Source: Oscillospiraceae bacterium
GTDB lineage: Bacteria; Bacillota; Clostridia; UBA1381
DNA length: 13,875 nucleotides
NCBI GenBank assembly: GCA_022508725.1
Contig: JAFLUR010000023.1
Span: 1 to 13,875 of the forward strand
Direction of reading: 5' to 3'
Below are positions 5,926-13,153 of the stretch, one piece after another. How positions within the stretch are numbered: the first letter of the stretch is position 1; the number at the start of each line of letters is the position of its first letter. The notes under the pieces are model-generated. The model worked only from the letters and a program-made list of their open reading frames with translations. It was not told the origin of the DNA and made no database searches. The position numbers and the translations under genes are program-made.

Positions 5926-7296
5926 TCAGCCTATCGTAATCTCTATAGCCTTTTTTATTCCCTTTTCCTTTATCATATCGATATATCTCTCAACCGAATT
6001 TTTCAAAAAGCTCAGATCGGTTCCCCAATATTCTTCCTTTTTAAGAATATCCGAAACCGACGCATTTTTCATAAATTCCGCAACGCTCTCATCATCATTT
6101 ACCTGCGGCGACGTCTTATAAAAATCGATCATTGCCGAAAGCGAAAAAACAAGTATTTTCGGTTCTTTGTCATATATCCGGATATACTCGGTAATACTCG
6201 GCAAAACTCTTACTCTGAATTTCGAAACCGAGTTTAACGCTATGCTTGTAAGATAATGTTTTATGAACGGATTGTCAAATCTTTGCAGCACATCGTCCGC
6301 AAACTCAATGAGCTCATTCTCCGGAAGATCAAGAGTCGGGATTATCTCGTCAAAAACTCCCTTTTTGATAAAATCAAGCATCGTATCATCATGCATGACC
6401 TCTCCGACCGTTTCAAATCCCGCCGAAAGAGCCGCCGGAACCGTCATGGTATGCGCACCGTTAAGTATACGCACCTTTCGCTTTTTATAAGGCTTTATAT
6501 CCTCTTTCCATAATACGTTAAGACCTGTTTTGTGAAACGGAATCTCTGCGGCGATCTCTTTATTTCCCTGAATTACCCAAAGATGATATATTTCGGCGGT
6601 ATCGAGCATCGTATCCGTGTATCCGAGCCTTTTTTGTATCTCCCCGGCTTCATCGGACGGATATCCCGTCACAATGCGATCGACAAGCGTGTTTGCGAAA
6701 TAATTCTCCTTTTCCAGCCATTCGCAAAAACCGCTTCCGTAATGCCAATCGCGGGCATATTTCAATATACATTCCTTTAATGCGTCACCGTTTGAATCTA
6801 TAAGCTCGCACGGCAGAAAAATAAATCCCCCGAGTCCGCTTTCAAATCTTGCCTTTAAAAATATCGCCAATCTTGCCGGAAAGGTTATGCCCGCAAAATC
6901 ATTCTCGCTTTGATTTTCTTTATATTCTATCCCCGCCTCCGTGGTGTTGGATATAATAAACCGCAGATCCGGATTTTTCGCGCACTCCATATATTTGTCA
7001 AAATCCTTATACGGGTTGATACCGCGTACAATTGATTTTATTATGCTTATATCCTCCTCCGGTCTGCCGTTTACACGTCCTCTCAGACAAAGACCGTATA
7101 ACCCGTCCTGTTCGTTGAGATTGTCAATTCTTCCTACCGGAAGCGGCTGAACAACGACAACTCCACCGCCCCAATCACATTCATTGTTAAGCCTGTCTAT
7201 CATCCAATCCGCAAATCCTCTTAAAAAATTACCCTCGCCGAATTGCAGAACTCTTTCTTTCAATTCGCTTTTTGATTTTCTCCTCAAACGCTCCAT
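5926..7296 (-). CDS. uxaB: Tagaturonate reductase (altronate oxidoreductase)
   Basis: UxaB reduces D-tagaturonate to D-altronate with NADH, the second step of galacturonate catabolism. The 456-residue product belongs to the long-chain mannitol dehydrogenase family. The N-terminal dinucleotide-binding region begins VLQFGEGNFLRGFADWMID (about 17-35). Further along are SNTTEAGI (117-124), LPCELIDSNGDALKE (161-175) and LVDRIVTGYPSDE (204-216). The catalytic Lys-x4-Asn-x2-His motif lies in KVRILNGAHT (about K274, N279, H282). The ATG at 7296 is taken as the start, with AAGGG seven bases upstream; a GTG directly before it is in frame but less likely. The resemblance to E. coli UxaB is closer than to mannonate-forming UxuB. 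It follows uxaC by 31 bp and ends at a strong terminator, so it is the last gene of the unit. Confidence 0.93.
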   Translation of the reverse strand: MERLRRKSKSELKERVLQFGEGNFLRGFADWMIDRLNNECDWGGGVVVVQPLPVGRIDNLNEQDGLYGLCLRGRVNGRPEEDISIIKSIVRGINPYKDFDKYMECAKNPDLRFIISNTTEAGIEYKENQSENDFAGITFPARLAIFLKARFESGLGGFIFLPCELIDSNGDALKECILKYARDWHYGSGFCEWLEKENYFANTLVDRIVTGYPSDEAGEIQKRLGYTDTMLDTAEIYHLWVIQGNKEIAAEIPFHKTGLNVLWKEDIKPYKKRKVRILNGAHTMTVPAALSAGFETVGEVMHDDTMLDFIKKGVFDEIIPTLDLPENELIEFADDVLQRFDNPFIKHYLTSIALNSVSKFRVRVLPSITEYIRIYDKEPKILVFSLSAMIDFYKTSPQVNDDESVAEFMKNASVSDILKKEEYWGTDLSFLKNSVERYIDMIKEKGIKKAIEITIG

Positions 7297-7300
7297 CACA

Positions 7301-7322
7301 ATGCCCTTTCAATGTCCTTTCA
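7301..7322. repeat. 11-bp tandem repeat carrying the uxaB ribosome binding site twice
   Basis: ATGCCCTTTCA (7301-7311) is followed directly by ATGTCCTTTCA (7312-7322), differing at one base. On the minus strand each copy supplies an AAAGG-type ribosome binding site, the nearer one well spaced for the uxaB ATG. The repeat fills most of the gap between uxaC and uxaB. Confidence 0.6.
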
Positions 7323-7327
7323 AAATA

Positions 7328-8728
7328 TCAGATTTTAATGCCGAAATATTCCTTTGCGTTATCAAAGCATATATTTTTGACTATTCTTTCCGCCGTATCG
7401 ATATCGCACGGGAATTCTCCCTTTTCAATCCATCCGCCCAAAATATCGCAGAGTATTCTTCTGAAATATTCATGTCTTGTATATGACAGAAAGCTGCGCG
7501 AATCGGTCAACATTCCGACAAATCCGTTCAGCGCGCCGAGATTTGCAAGCGCTTTTATCTGTTCCGTCATACCGTCGCGCTGATCGTTAAACCACCATGC
7601 CGAACCGAACTGTATCTTTCCGGCAACGGAAGAATCCTGAAAATTGCCGAGCATTGTTCCCAGCACATAATTATCCTTGGGGTTTAGCGTATACAATATC
7701 GTTTTCGGAAGATCGCCGCTTTTATTCATACCGTCAAGCATTTCCGATAAGGGTTTTGCGATCGCGTGATCGCTTATCGAATCAAATCCCGTATCCGGAC
7801 CGAGTTTTTTATACATCAATGTATTGTTGTCTCTGAGCGCGCCTATATGCAGCTGCATTGCCCAGCCAAGCTCCTTGTATTTCTTTGCAAGCAGAATCAT
7901 CGAATTGAATTTATATGCCTCAGCCTCATCCTCCGAAATCGCCTGTCCGCGCATCGCCTTTAAAAATGTCTTTTCGGGATCGTAAGCATGCCGCGACGGC
8001 ACCCCTTCAAAAGCATGATCGCTTATGCGGCAGCCGTTTTCATGAAAAAAATCTATCCTTGAATACGCCGCCTCTGTCAGCTCATTGTATGAGGTTATGT
8101 TTTTTCCGCAGGTTTCGGAAAGCCTTTGTATATATTTTCCGTATGACGGCTTGTTTATGTTTATTATCGCATCGGGACGGAATGTAGGATATACCTTTGC
8201 GTTTATATGACCCTTTTCTGCGATTTTTTTGTGATATTCCAAATTATCCGCCGGATCGTCTGTCGTGCATATAACAGCGACATTCGAGGAATTTATAAGA
8301 ACCGACGGACTCATCTTCCGCTCCCGTATGACCTCGTTTGCTCTTTCCCAAATCTCCTCCGCGGTATCGGCTCGCACTATGGTTTTTATGCCGAAATAAC
8401 GCCTGAGTTCAAGATGCGTCCAGTGATAAAGCGGATTTCCGACGGCATATTGAAGCGCCGCGCAGAATGCTTTGAATTTCTCGAAATATGTTCTCTCTCC
8501 CGTGATATACTCCTCGTCAATTCCCATAGAACGCATATAACGCCACTTATAATGATCTCCTCCGAGAAAAATTTCTCCTATATCGGAAAATTCCTTATCC
8601 TCATACATCATCTTGGGCACAAGATGGCAATGATAATCAAATACAGGCATATTCTCGGCAAAATTATGATACAGCTTTGACGCAGTTTCCGAATTGAGCA
8701 TAAATTCATCATTCATAAATTCTTTCAT
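7328..8728 (-). CDS. uxaC: Uronate (glucuronate/galacturonate) isomerase
   Basis: UxaC interconverts D-glucuronate with D-fructuronate and D-galacturonate with D-tagaturonate, feeding the adjacent UxaB. It is an amidohydrolase-superfamily barrel enzyme. The 466-residue length fits the family (about 470). The first strand carries the metal-site HxH in FDYHCHLVPK (H33, H35). Other family landmarks are YHWTHLELRRYFGI, VICTTDDPADNLEYH, MQLHIGALRDNN, and near the C-terminus LTDSRSFLSYTRHEYFRRIL. The start is the ATG at 8728, preceded by AAGGAG six bases upstream. The frame is open upstream into the end of tsaD, but that stretch has no family similarity. It lies 55 bp after tsaD and 31 bp before uxaB. 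No sure promoter is visible in the tsaD-uxaC gap, so co-transcription with the t6A genes is likely but unproven. Confidence 0.94.
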   Translation of the reverse strand: MKEFMNDEFMLNSETASKLYHNFAENMPVFDYHCHLVPKMMYEDKEFSDIGEIFLGGDHYKWRYMRSMGIDEEYITGERTYFEKFKAFCAALQYAVGNPLYHWTHLELRRYFGIKTIVRADTAEEIWERANEVIRERKMSPSVLINSSNVAVICTTDDPADNLEYHKKIAEKGHINAKVYPTFRPDAIININKPSYGKYIQRLSETCGKNITSYNELTEAAYSRIDFFHENGCRISDHAFEGVPSRHAYDPEKTFLKAMRGQAISEDEAEAYKFNSMILLAKKYKELGWAMQLHIGALRDNNTLMYKKLGPDTGFDSISDHAIAKPLSEMLDGMNKSGDLPKTILYTLNPKDNYVLGTMLGNFQDSSVAGKIQFGSAWWFNDQRDGMTEQIKALANLGALNGFVGMLTDSRSFLSYTRHEYFRRILCDILGGWIEKGEFPCDIDTAERIVKNICFDNAKEYFGIKI

Positions 8729-8740
8729 AACAATCTCCTT

Positions 8741-8751
8741 AACAACTTGTT
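8741..8751. promoter_or_regulatory. Small palindrome ahead of uxaC
   Basis: AACAACTTGTT is a perfect odd-length inverted repeat located just upstream of the uxaC ribosome binding site. It might be a half or core of an operator for a hexuronate regulator, but it is short and no consensus was recognised. Confidence 0.2.
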
Positions 8752-8783
8752 CAATAATCGATATTCGGTCGGATGAGGTTTCG

Positions 8784-9785
8784 TTACAACGGAAGATTTG
8801 CCGCGGCATTCAACGTCAGATCGGCAAAATCTCCCTTTAAATATCCGTAATATCCGGCGCAGGCAATCATCGCCGCATTGTCGGTGCAAAAAACCGGCTC
8901 CGGATAAAACACTCTGATATTCCTTTCTTCACCGGACTCTCTTATTCTCTTTCTTAATTCCGAATTTGAAGCCACTCCCCCAGCAACGGCTATTGTGTTT
9001 ATGTTCGATTTAAGCGCCGCCTCGATCGTATGCCCGCATAAAACATCGATCACCGCCGCTTGAAAGCTTGCCGCAATATCCGCTTTATTTATGCTCTCGC
9101 CTCTTTGTTCAGCCTTGTGAAGATAATTTATGACCGCCGTTTTTACACCGCTGAAGCTGAAATCAAGGCAGTTTTTATCAAAGCGCACCCTCGGAAAGCT
9201 TACCGCTTCCGCATCGCCCTCTTTAGCCAGCGCATCTATAAGCGGTCCGCCGGGATAACCCAATCCCAAAACTCTCGCTATCTTGTCAAAAGCCTCTCCC
9301 GCGGCGTCGTCGCGTGTTCTCGCGATTATTTCAAATTCGGTATAATCCTTTACCTCTACGATATGGCTGTGTCCTCCCGATGCGACAAGGCATACAAACG
9401 GCGGTTCAAGACCCGGATGCGAAAGAAAATTCGCCATAATATGCCCCTTTATATGATGTACCGGCACGAGCGGCTTTTCCGCCGCATATGCAAGCGCCTT
9501 TGCCGCCGATACCCCGACAAGCAAAGCGCCCACAAGACCGGGACCGTATGTTACCGCGATCGCATCCATATCTCCGAGCCTTTTTCCCGCCCTCTCAAGC
9601 GCTTCGTCTATCACCGCGTCAATACTTTCGATATGCTTGCGCGACGCTATCTCCGGCACAACGCCGCCGTATTTCTTATGCAGATCTATCTGAGTGTTTA
9701 TAACATTTGATAAAACCTTTCTCCCATCCTCCAAAACAGCGGCGGCTGTTTCGTCACATGAGCTTTCTATACCTAATATATACAA
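8784..9785 (-). CDS. tsaD: tRNA N6-threonylcarbamoyladenosine transferase TsaD
   Basis: TsaD is the catalytic subunit that transfers the threonylcarbamoyl group to A37 of tRNAs reading ANN codons, normally with TsaB and TsaE. The 333-residue product opens with LYILGIESSCDET and carries the ASKA-type ATPase fold. The HxxxH metal motif is at H111 and H115 (HHIKGH), the same positions as in E. coli. Also visible are VASGGHSHI, DFSFSGVKTA, VAGGVASNSELR and CTDNAAMIA. The start is a TTG at 9785, with AGGAG six bases upstream and a single base between it and the rimI stop. A longer frame starting further upstream would overlap rimI and add 17 residues unlike the family. The tight junction implies translational coupling with rimI. 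TsaB and TsaE are not in this window. Confidence 0.96.
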   Translation of the reverse strand: MYILGIESSCDETAAAVLEDGRKVLSNVINTQIDLHKKYGGVVPEIASRKHIESIDAVIDEALERAGKRLGDMDAIAVTYGPGLVGALLVGVSAAKALAYAAEKPLVPVHHIKGHIMANFLSHPGLEPPFVCLVASGGHSHIVEVKDYTEFEIIARTRDDAAGEAFDKIARVLGLGYPGGPLIDALAKEGDAEAVSFPRVRFDKNCLDFSFSGVKTAVINYLHKAEQRGESINKADIAASFQAAVIDVLCGHTIEAALKSNINTIAVAGGVASNSELRKRIRESGEERNIRVFYPEPVFCTDNAAMIACAGYYGYLKGDFADLTLNAAANLPL

Positions 9786-9786
9786 C

Positions 9787-10272
9787 TTATTCTCCTTTCC
9801 GCAAAACCCTTTTATAGTAGTCCTCCGGACTGTCAAAAAGCTCTGCCGTCATAATTACGGCGTCCTCGTTTGTGTCCGAATAATAACGTTTTCTTCGTCC
9901 TCTTTCCTTAAACCCATACTCCAGATAAAGATTTCGCGCCGTACGGTTGCTTTCACGCACTTCAAGAGTAAGACAGCTGAGGTTGTTTTCCTGCGAAAAA
10001 GAAAAAAGTGCATTCATGAGACGTTTGCTCAAACCCCGCCCGCGGTATCTCGGATGGACCGCAATATTGGTTATATGTCCCTCACCCACTATATTCCATA
10101 TCCCGACATACCCTATTATGCAATCGTCATCGGTCATTACAAAATAGTATGCCAGCTCATTTTCAAATTCTTCTTTAAAAGACTTTTCCGACCACGGAAT
10201 CGCAAAGCATTTTTTATCAAGCTTGTACAGCTCCGGCGCATCCTCTTTCTTCATATGCCTTATCTCTATCAT
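9787..10272 (-). CDS. rimI: RimI-type N-alpha-acetyltransferase (GNAT)
   Basis: RimI acetylates protein N-termini, classically ribosomal protein bS18, using acetyl-CoA; other targets are possible in Bacillota. The 161-residue product is a full GNAT domain. EGHITNIAVHPRYRGRGL (64-81) contains the acetyl-CoA pyrophosphate-binding R/Q-x-x-G-x-G/A motif (R75, G78, G80). LEVRESNRTARNLYLEYGF (103-121) is the typical RimI signature with the catalytic-region Tyr116. The ATG at 10272 has GGGTGA about ten bases upstream. It lies 30 bp after ywlE and one base before the tsaD TTG. The rimI-tsaD pairing is common in bacteria and supports the assignment over a generic acetyltransferase. Confidence 0.92.
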   Translation of the reverse strand: MIEIRHMKKEDAPELYKLDKKCFAIPWSEKSFKEEFENELAYYFVMTDDDCIIGYVGIWNIVGEGHITNIAVHPRYRGRGLSKRLMNALFSFSQENNLSCLTLEVRESNRTARNLYLEYGFKERGRRKRYYSDTNEDAVIMTAELFDSPEDYYKRVLRKGE

Positions 10273-10302
10273 AAGTTATTTTTCACCCGCATTTTTATGA
10301 TC

Positions 10303-10773
10303 TCAGAAGATATTAACATCATGTATCATATCCTTATCCTCGCCGGATATAATATCAAGCACTTTCTCCAGCGAGCTGTACAGCTGATATGCCGTATCGC
10401 GGTATACCTCCATGTCTCCGCCGTAAGGGTCCCTTATAACCTCGTTCGTTCCTATATACTCCCCTACGGTATATATATTCAAATCATGGAATTGATTAAA
10501 AAACTGTTTATGCTTTTCGGTCATTACAAGGATCAAGTCACTTGACTCTATCATTTCAGTCGTCACAAGCTGTGCTGTTTTATCCTTTATATCCATTCCC
10601 ATATCCTCCAGCACCAGCTTTGCAAAATTCGTTGCCGGCGTGCCGGGAGTTGACAGGACTCCTGCCGATTCCACCTCTATATCCATACCTCTGCGCTTTG
10701 CGAGTTCACGCATTATACCCTCAGCCATGGGGCTCCTGCAGGTATTACCTGTACAGATAAACAATATTTTCAT
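10303..10773 (-). CDS. ywlE: YwlE-type protein-arginine phosphatase (LMW phosphatase fold)
   Basis: YwlE removes phosphate from arginine residues tagged by the McsB kinase, countering McsB-dependent ClpCP degradation. The 156-residue product starts with ILFICTGNTCRSPMAEG, a CX5R(S) phosphate loop with nucleophile C7 and R13. Thr at position 11 is the residue that in Bacillus YwlE is associated with arginine rather than tyrosine specificity. The general acid is likely D115 in RDPYGGD. The start is the ATG at 10773, with AAGGAG upstream at a spacing of about ten; an upstream in-frame extension of 11 residues is not family-like. It follows sua5 by 29 bp, matching the ywlC-ywlE neighbourhood of B. 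subtilis. Tyrosine phosphatase activity remains possible; no kinase gene is nearby. Confidence 0.88.
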   Translation of the reverse strand: MKILFICTGNTCRSPMAEGIMRELAKRRGMDIEVESAGVLSTPGTPATNFAKLVLEDMGMDIKDKTAQLVTTEMIESSDLILVMTEKHKQFFNQFHDLNIYTVGEYIGTNEVIRDPYGGDMEVYRDTAYQLYSSLEKVLDIISGEDKDMIHDVNIF

Positions 10774-10802
10774 AAAAATCCATCTCCTTAAATATAACCC
10801 CT

Positions 10803-11834
10803 TCAAAATACTTGTATGACGTTATCCGCCGCGGATTTATATATTCTGTTGCGCACCGCCGTATTTATCCCCTCCGAACGGTCCGTTTCGGCGATCACAA
10901 GCTCGGCATTTTTATCATCACATTCTCTTAAAAGTGCAAACAGCTTTGATGCATATTCGCTGCCTGTCCTGCCGGCGTACAAAATAAAATCGGCGCATAT
11001 GGGAAATTCCGTTTTATCTCTCAGAATAACACCTATTCTTTTGCCGCCGTTCTCTTCGCACAGGCTGCATATTTTCTTCAAAACCGCGTCCCTTTTGTCC
11101 CCCTCCACGACTGTCACACTGGCATTCGGCGCATAGTGACGATACTTCATTCCCGGGCTTTTGGGTATATCTCCGGTAAGACGGGTATTTTCGACCGCCG
11201 ACGGAATATACTCTTTTATCATCTCTATCGTAATTCCTCCGGGCCTTAATATAACAGGAAACTCTCCCGTCATATCTATAACGGTCGATTCCACTCCTAT
11301 ATCGCAGTCTCCGCCGTCTATTATACATTCGATCCTGCCGTCCATATCCTCCGAAACATGAGCCGCCCTTGTGGGACTCGGTTTTCCGGACAAATTGGCG
11401 CTCGGGGCGGCTATCGGCACTCCCGCCGCCTTTATAAGCGCTCTCGCCGTATTATCGGACGGTATCCGCACCGCTACCGTATCCAAGCCTGCCGTCACGG
11501 TATCGTTTACCGACTTATTCTTTTTTAATATATATGTTATGGGTCCCGGCGAAAATTTCTCCATAAGCAGCCGTGCCGCCGGGGGTACCTCACTGCATAC
11601 ATTTAAAATGTCCCCTTTGTCAGCAATATGAACTATCATAGGATTATCCGACGGTCTTCCTTTTGCTTTGTAAATCTTCTTTACCGCCTCTTCATTAAAT
11701 GCGTCGGCACCCAATCCGTATACGGTTTCGGTCGGAAACGCAACAAGTCCTCCGCTCCTTATTATTTCCGCCGCATCATTTAAAAGCTCAGGTGTTGCCT
11801 TTTGGGAATCTATCTTTATCTTTTTGGTAACCAT
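10803..11834 (-). CDS. sua5: L-threonylcarbamoyladenylate synthase (Sua5/YwlC type)
   Basis: Sua5/TsaC condenses threonine, bicarbonate and ATP to threonylcarbamoyl-AMP, the substrate used by TsaD for t6A formation. The 343-residue product is the two-domain Sua5 form. A YrdC domain covers about residues 14-205, with FPTETVYGLGADA (33-45), KAKGRPSDNPMIVHI (56-70), AVRIPSD (121-127) and APSANLSGKPSPT (143-155). The linker SPGMKYRHYAP (226-236) closes over the active site. A C-terminal Sua5 domain (about 240-343) follows. The start ATG at 11834 is only 4 bp after the stop of the AraC-type regulator, and AAGGA lies inside the end of that gene, so translation is probably coupled. ywlE follows after 29 bp. 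Confidence 0.95.
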   Translation of the reverse strand: MVTKKIKIDSQKATPELLNDAAEIIRSGGLVAFPTETVYGLGADAFNEEAVKKIYKAKGRPSDNPMIVHIADKGDILNVCSEVPPAARLLMEKFSPGPITYILKKNKSVNDTVTAGLDTVAVRIPSDNTARALIKAAGVPIAAPSANLSGKPSPTRAAHVSEDMDGRIECIIDGGDCDIGVESTVIDMTGEFPVILRPGGITIEMIKEYIPSAVENTRLTGDIPKSPGMKYRHYAPNASVTVVEGDKRDAVLKKICSLCEENGGKRIGVILRDKTEFPICADFILYAGRTGSEYASKLFALLRECDDKNAELVIAETDRSEGINTAVRNRIYKSAADNVIQVF

Positions 11835-11838
11835 TATA

Positions 11839-12741
11839 TTACAATTCCTTGTTGACCTTGTTCTGTTTCTCTGTTTTTCTGTATTTGAGCGGAGTTATGT
11901 TTTCAAATTTTCTGAATATGTCATTGTATCGCTGCTGGCTTGAAAAGCCCACCGACAATGCAATATCGCTTATTTTCATATCCGTATCGGCAAGAAGATG
12001 CTTGCTTGCCTCCACGCGTATATTGAGAAGATAACGTTTCGGACTTATCCCGAACTCTTCCTTAAACGCATGAGCAAAATAGCTTTCGCTCAAATAAACA
12101 TACTTTGCGACATCCGCAAGAGCAATTTCCCTTTTATAATTATTGTCCATATACTCCTTTGCCATTTCCAAAAGCTCTTTCATTTTCAGCGAGCGTTTTT
12201 TTATGCTTTCCTCACGTTCATGCTTCAAATATCTCGACACGAAAACAAACAGCTCCATAATAAGCAGCCTGCTCATTATATCACGCCATTCAAGCTCCCG
12301 GTCACGCTCATGGAGTATACTTTCAAGCACATTTACTATTTCGTTTTTTCTTGTAAGACGAAGATATATAAAATTGTTTTGTTCCGCGTCGGTTACATCT
12401 ATAAAATCATCCGGTGATGTATTCTGCATATTCTTTCCGTTATTATCCCTGAAAAAAAAGCTCAGAACGATAAATTCACAGTTTTTATCCGATTTTACCG
12501 AGAATTTATGTCTTTGTCGCGGTTTTATAATGATCATATCATTCGGTTCGAGAGTTTTCTTGTCACGTCCCACACTGAAAACGGAAACTCCCTTTTTCAT
12601 ATACACAAGCTCATAATGATCATGCATATTCATTTCCATAGACCATGTGGAATCATGTATGCGTTCAATGGATTTTACGATCACGGGGAAATAATCCTTT
12701 TGCTGCAAAAAAATCTCCCATGCCCTCGGAAACCGTGCCAT
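11839..12741 (-). CDS. AraC-family transcriptional regulator with N-terminal cupin
   Basis: This is a DNA-binding regulator, 300 residues. The N-terminal cupin-like sensor (about 15-110) contains the histidines of MHDHYELVYMKKG (39-51) and LEPNDMIIIKPRQRHKFSV (64-82). It is followed by a helical linker and a C-terminal AraC/XylS domain (about 187-288). HTH1 lies in LADVAKYVYLSESYFAHAFK (208-227), and the second helix-turn-helix in ISDIALSVGFSSQQRYNDIF (257-276). The ATG at 12741 is preceded by AAGG about nine bases upstream. It is the first gene of the run ending with uxaC and uxaB, so a role in sensing hexuronates or pectin-derived sugars is a reasonable guess. The direct downstream gene is sua5, however, and the ligand is unknown. 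Confidence 0.9.
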   Translation of the reverse strand: MARFPRAWEIFLQQKDYFPVIVKSIERIHDSTWSMEMNMHDHYELVYMKKGVSVFSVGRDKKTLEPNDMIIIKPRQRHKFSVKSDKNCEFIVLSFFFRDNNGKNMQNTSPDDFIDVTDAEQNNFIYLRLTRKNEIVNVLESILHERDRELEWRDIMSRLLIMELFVFVSRYLKHEREESIKKRSLKMKELLEMAKEYMDNNYKREIALADVAKYVYLSESYFAHAFKEEFGISPKRYLLNIRVEASKHLLADTDMKISDIALSVGFSSQQRYNDIFRKFENITPLKYRKTEKQNKVNKEL

Positions 12742-12772
12742 TGCTGTTCACCTTCTTTTAAAAATTTATTTA

Positions 12773-12916
12773 GAAAACACTGATTTAAAGGTAATCAAAA
12801 AATAATTTACGAAAAAATATATGCTTATTCTTTAGCGCAAGCGCGCACGCGTTCGCACCGGTTTTTCGCCGCGGACAGCTAAATTATTTTTTGATATTGA
12901 TTTATTCAGTATTTCC
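12773..12916. repeat. Inverted-repeat element flanked by TTTA (MITE-like candidate)
   Basis: The two 37-base ends (12773-12809 and 12880-12916) are reverse complements at 28 of 37 positions, including a perfect 15-base inner block (12795-12809 with 12880-12894). The ends are bounded exactly by a 4-bp direct repeat TTTA (12769-12772 and 12917-12920), as a target-site duplication would be. The core around 12835-12879 is very rich in G, C and CpG, unlike the surrounding AT-rich DNA. There is no open frame for a transposase. It could be a miniature transposable element or a large structured RNA leader. The TTTA match alone is weak in AT-rich DNA. Confidence 0.5.
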
Positions 12917-12993
12917 TTTACTGTTTACCGCAAACGGCAAGCGTGCCGGAATTCCAAAATAAACCATACAATCCCGCTTTCGAAGCTTCAAGC

Positions 12994-13006
12994 ACGGAAT
13001 TTCCGT
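12994..13006. promoter_or_regulatory. 13-bp palindrome in the araC operon leader
   Basis: ACGGAATTTCCGT reads as a perfect odd-length palindrome. It lies about 20-30 bp downstream of the predicted start point of the araC-type gene's transcript, where a repressor or autoregulator could bind. A related palindrome GGAATTCC occurs at 12948-12955. Confidence 0.25.
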
Positions 13007-13031
13007 ATAATTTATTCAGGTACCCATTGAT

Positions 13032-13060
13032 ATTATACCAAATAATTCTTAAAAGCACAA
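13032..13060 (-). promoter_or_regulatory. Predicted promoter of the araC-sua5-ywlE-rimI-tsaD-uxaC-uxaB run
   Basis: On the minus strand TTGTGC (13055-13060) and a perfect TATAAT (13032-13037) are separated by 17 bp, with TG one base upstream of the -10 box. Transcription would start near 13025, leaving a leader of about 280 nt before the regulator's start codon at 12741. Confidence 0.55.
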
Positions 13061-13111
13061 TACAAATACACGATTTTTTACAATAAAATTTACAGAATAC
13101 AACAGATAAAA

Positions 13112-13143
13112 CCCCTGCTTCCGTATATCATCGTAAACAGGGG
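13112..13143 (-). terminator. Intrinsic terminator of hpf
   Basis: On the minus strand CCCCTGTTTACG pairs with CGGAAGCAGGGG (13112-13123 with 13132-13143) with one mismatch and one wobble, around an eight-base loop. It is followed by TTTTATCTGTT. It begins 10 bp after the hpf stop codon. Confidence 0.8.
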
Positions 13144-13153
13144 GATAATTCAA

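Larger units (their letters stand above)
12742..13153. other. Long intergenic region between the AraC-type gene and hpf
   Basis: This 412-bp stretch holds no gene I can support. It carries the predicted promoter of the araC-led operon and roughly 280 nt of its leader. It also carries a 144-bp inverted-repeat element with a CpG-rich core, several short palindromes and the hpf terminator. A search of the leader by eye gave no recognised riboswitch or T-box. Confidence 0.6.

Noticed and set aside
9060..9710. Plus-strand open frame antisense to tsaD
   Set aside because: It is fully contained in a highly conserved gene and its arginine- and tyrosine-rich translation is typical of a shadow frame.
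9694..10545. Long plus-strand open frame (283 codons) antisense to rimI and ywlE
   Set aside because: It overlaps two clear conserved genes on the other strand, its translation resembles no family I recognise, and it has no ribosome binding site.
11998..12616. Overlapping plus-strand frames antisense to the AraC-type gene
   Set aside because: The AraC/XylS helix-turn-helix motifs on the minus strand explain this DNA; the plus-strand translations have no recognisable domain.
12921..13025. tRNA gene in the AraC-hpf gap
   Set aside because: TTCGAA-like sequence occurs, but there is no acceptor stem, anticodon arm or CCA end in register.
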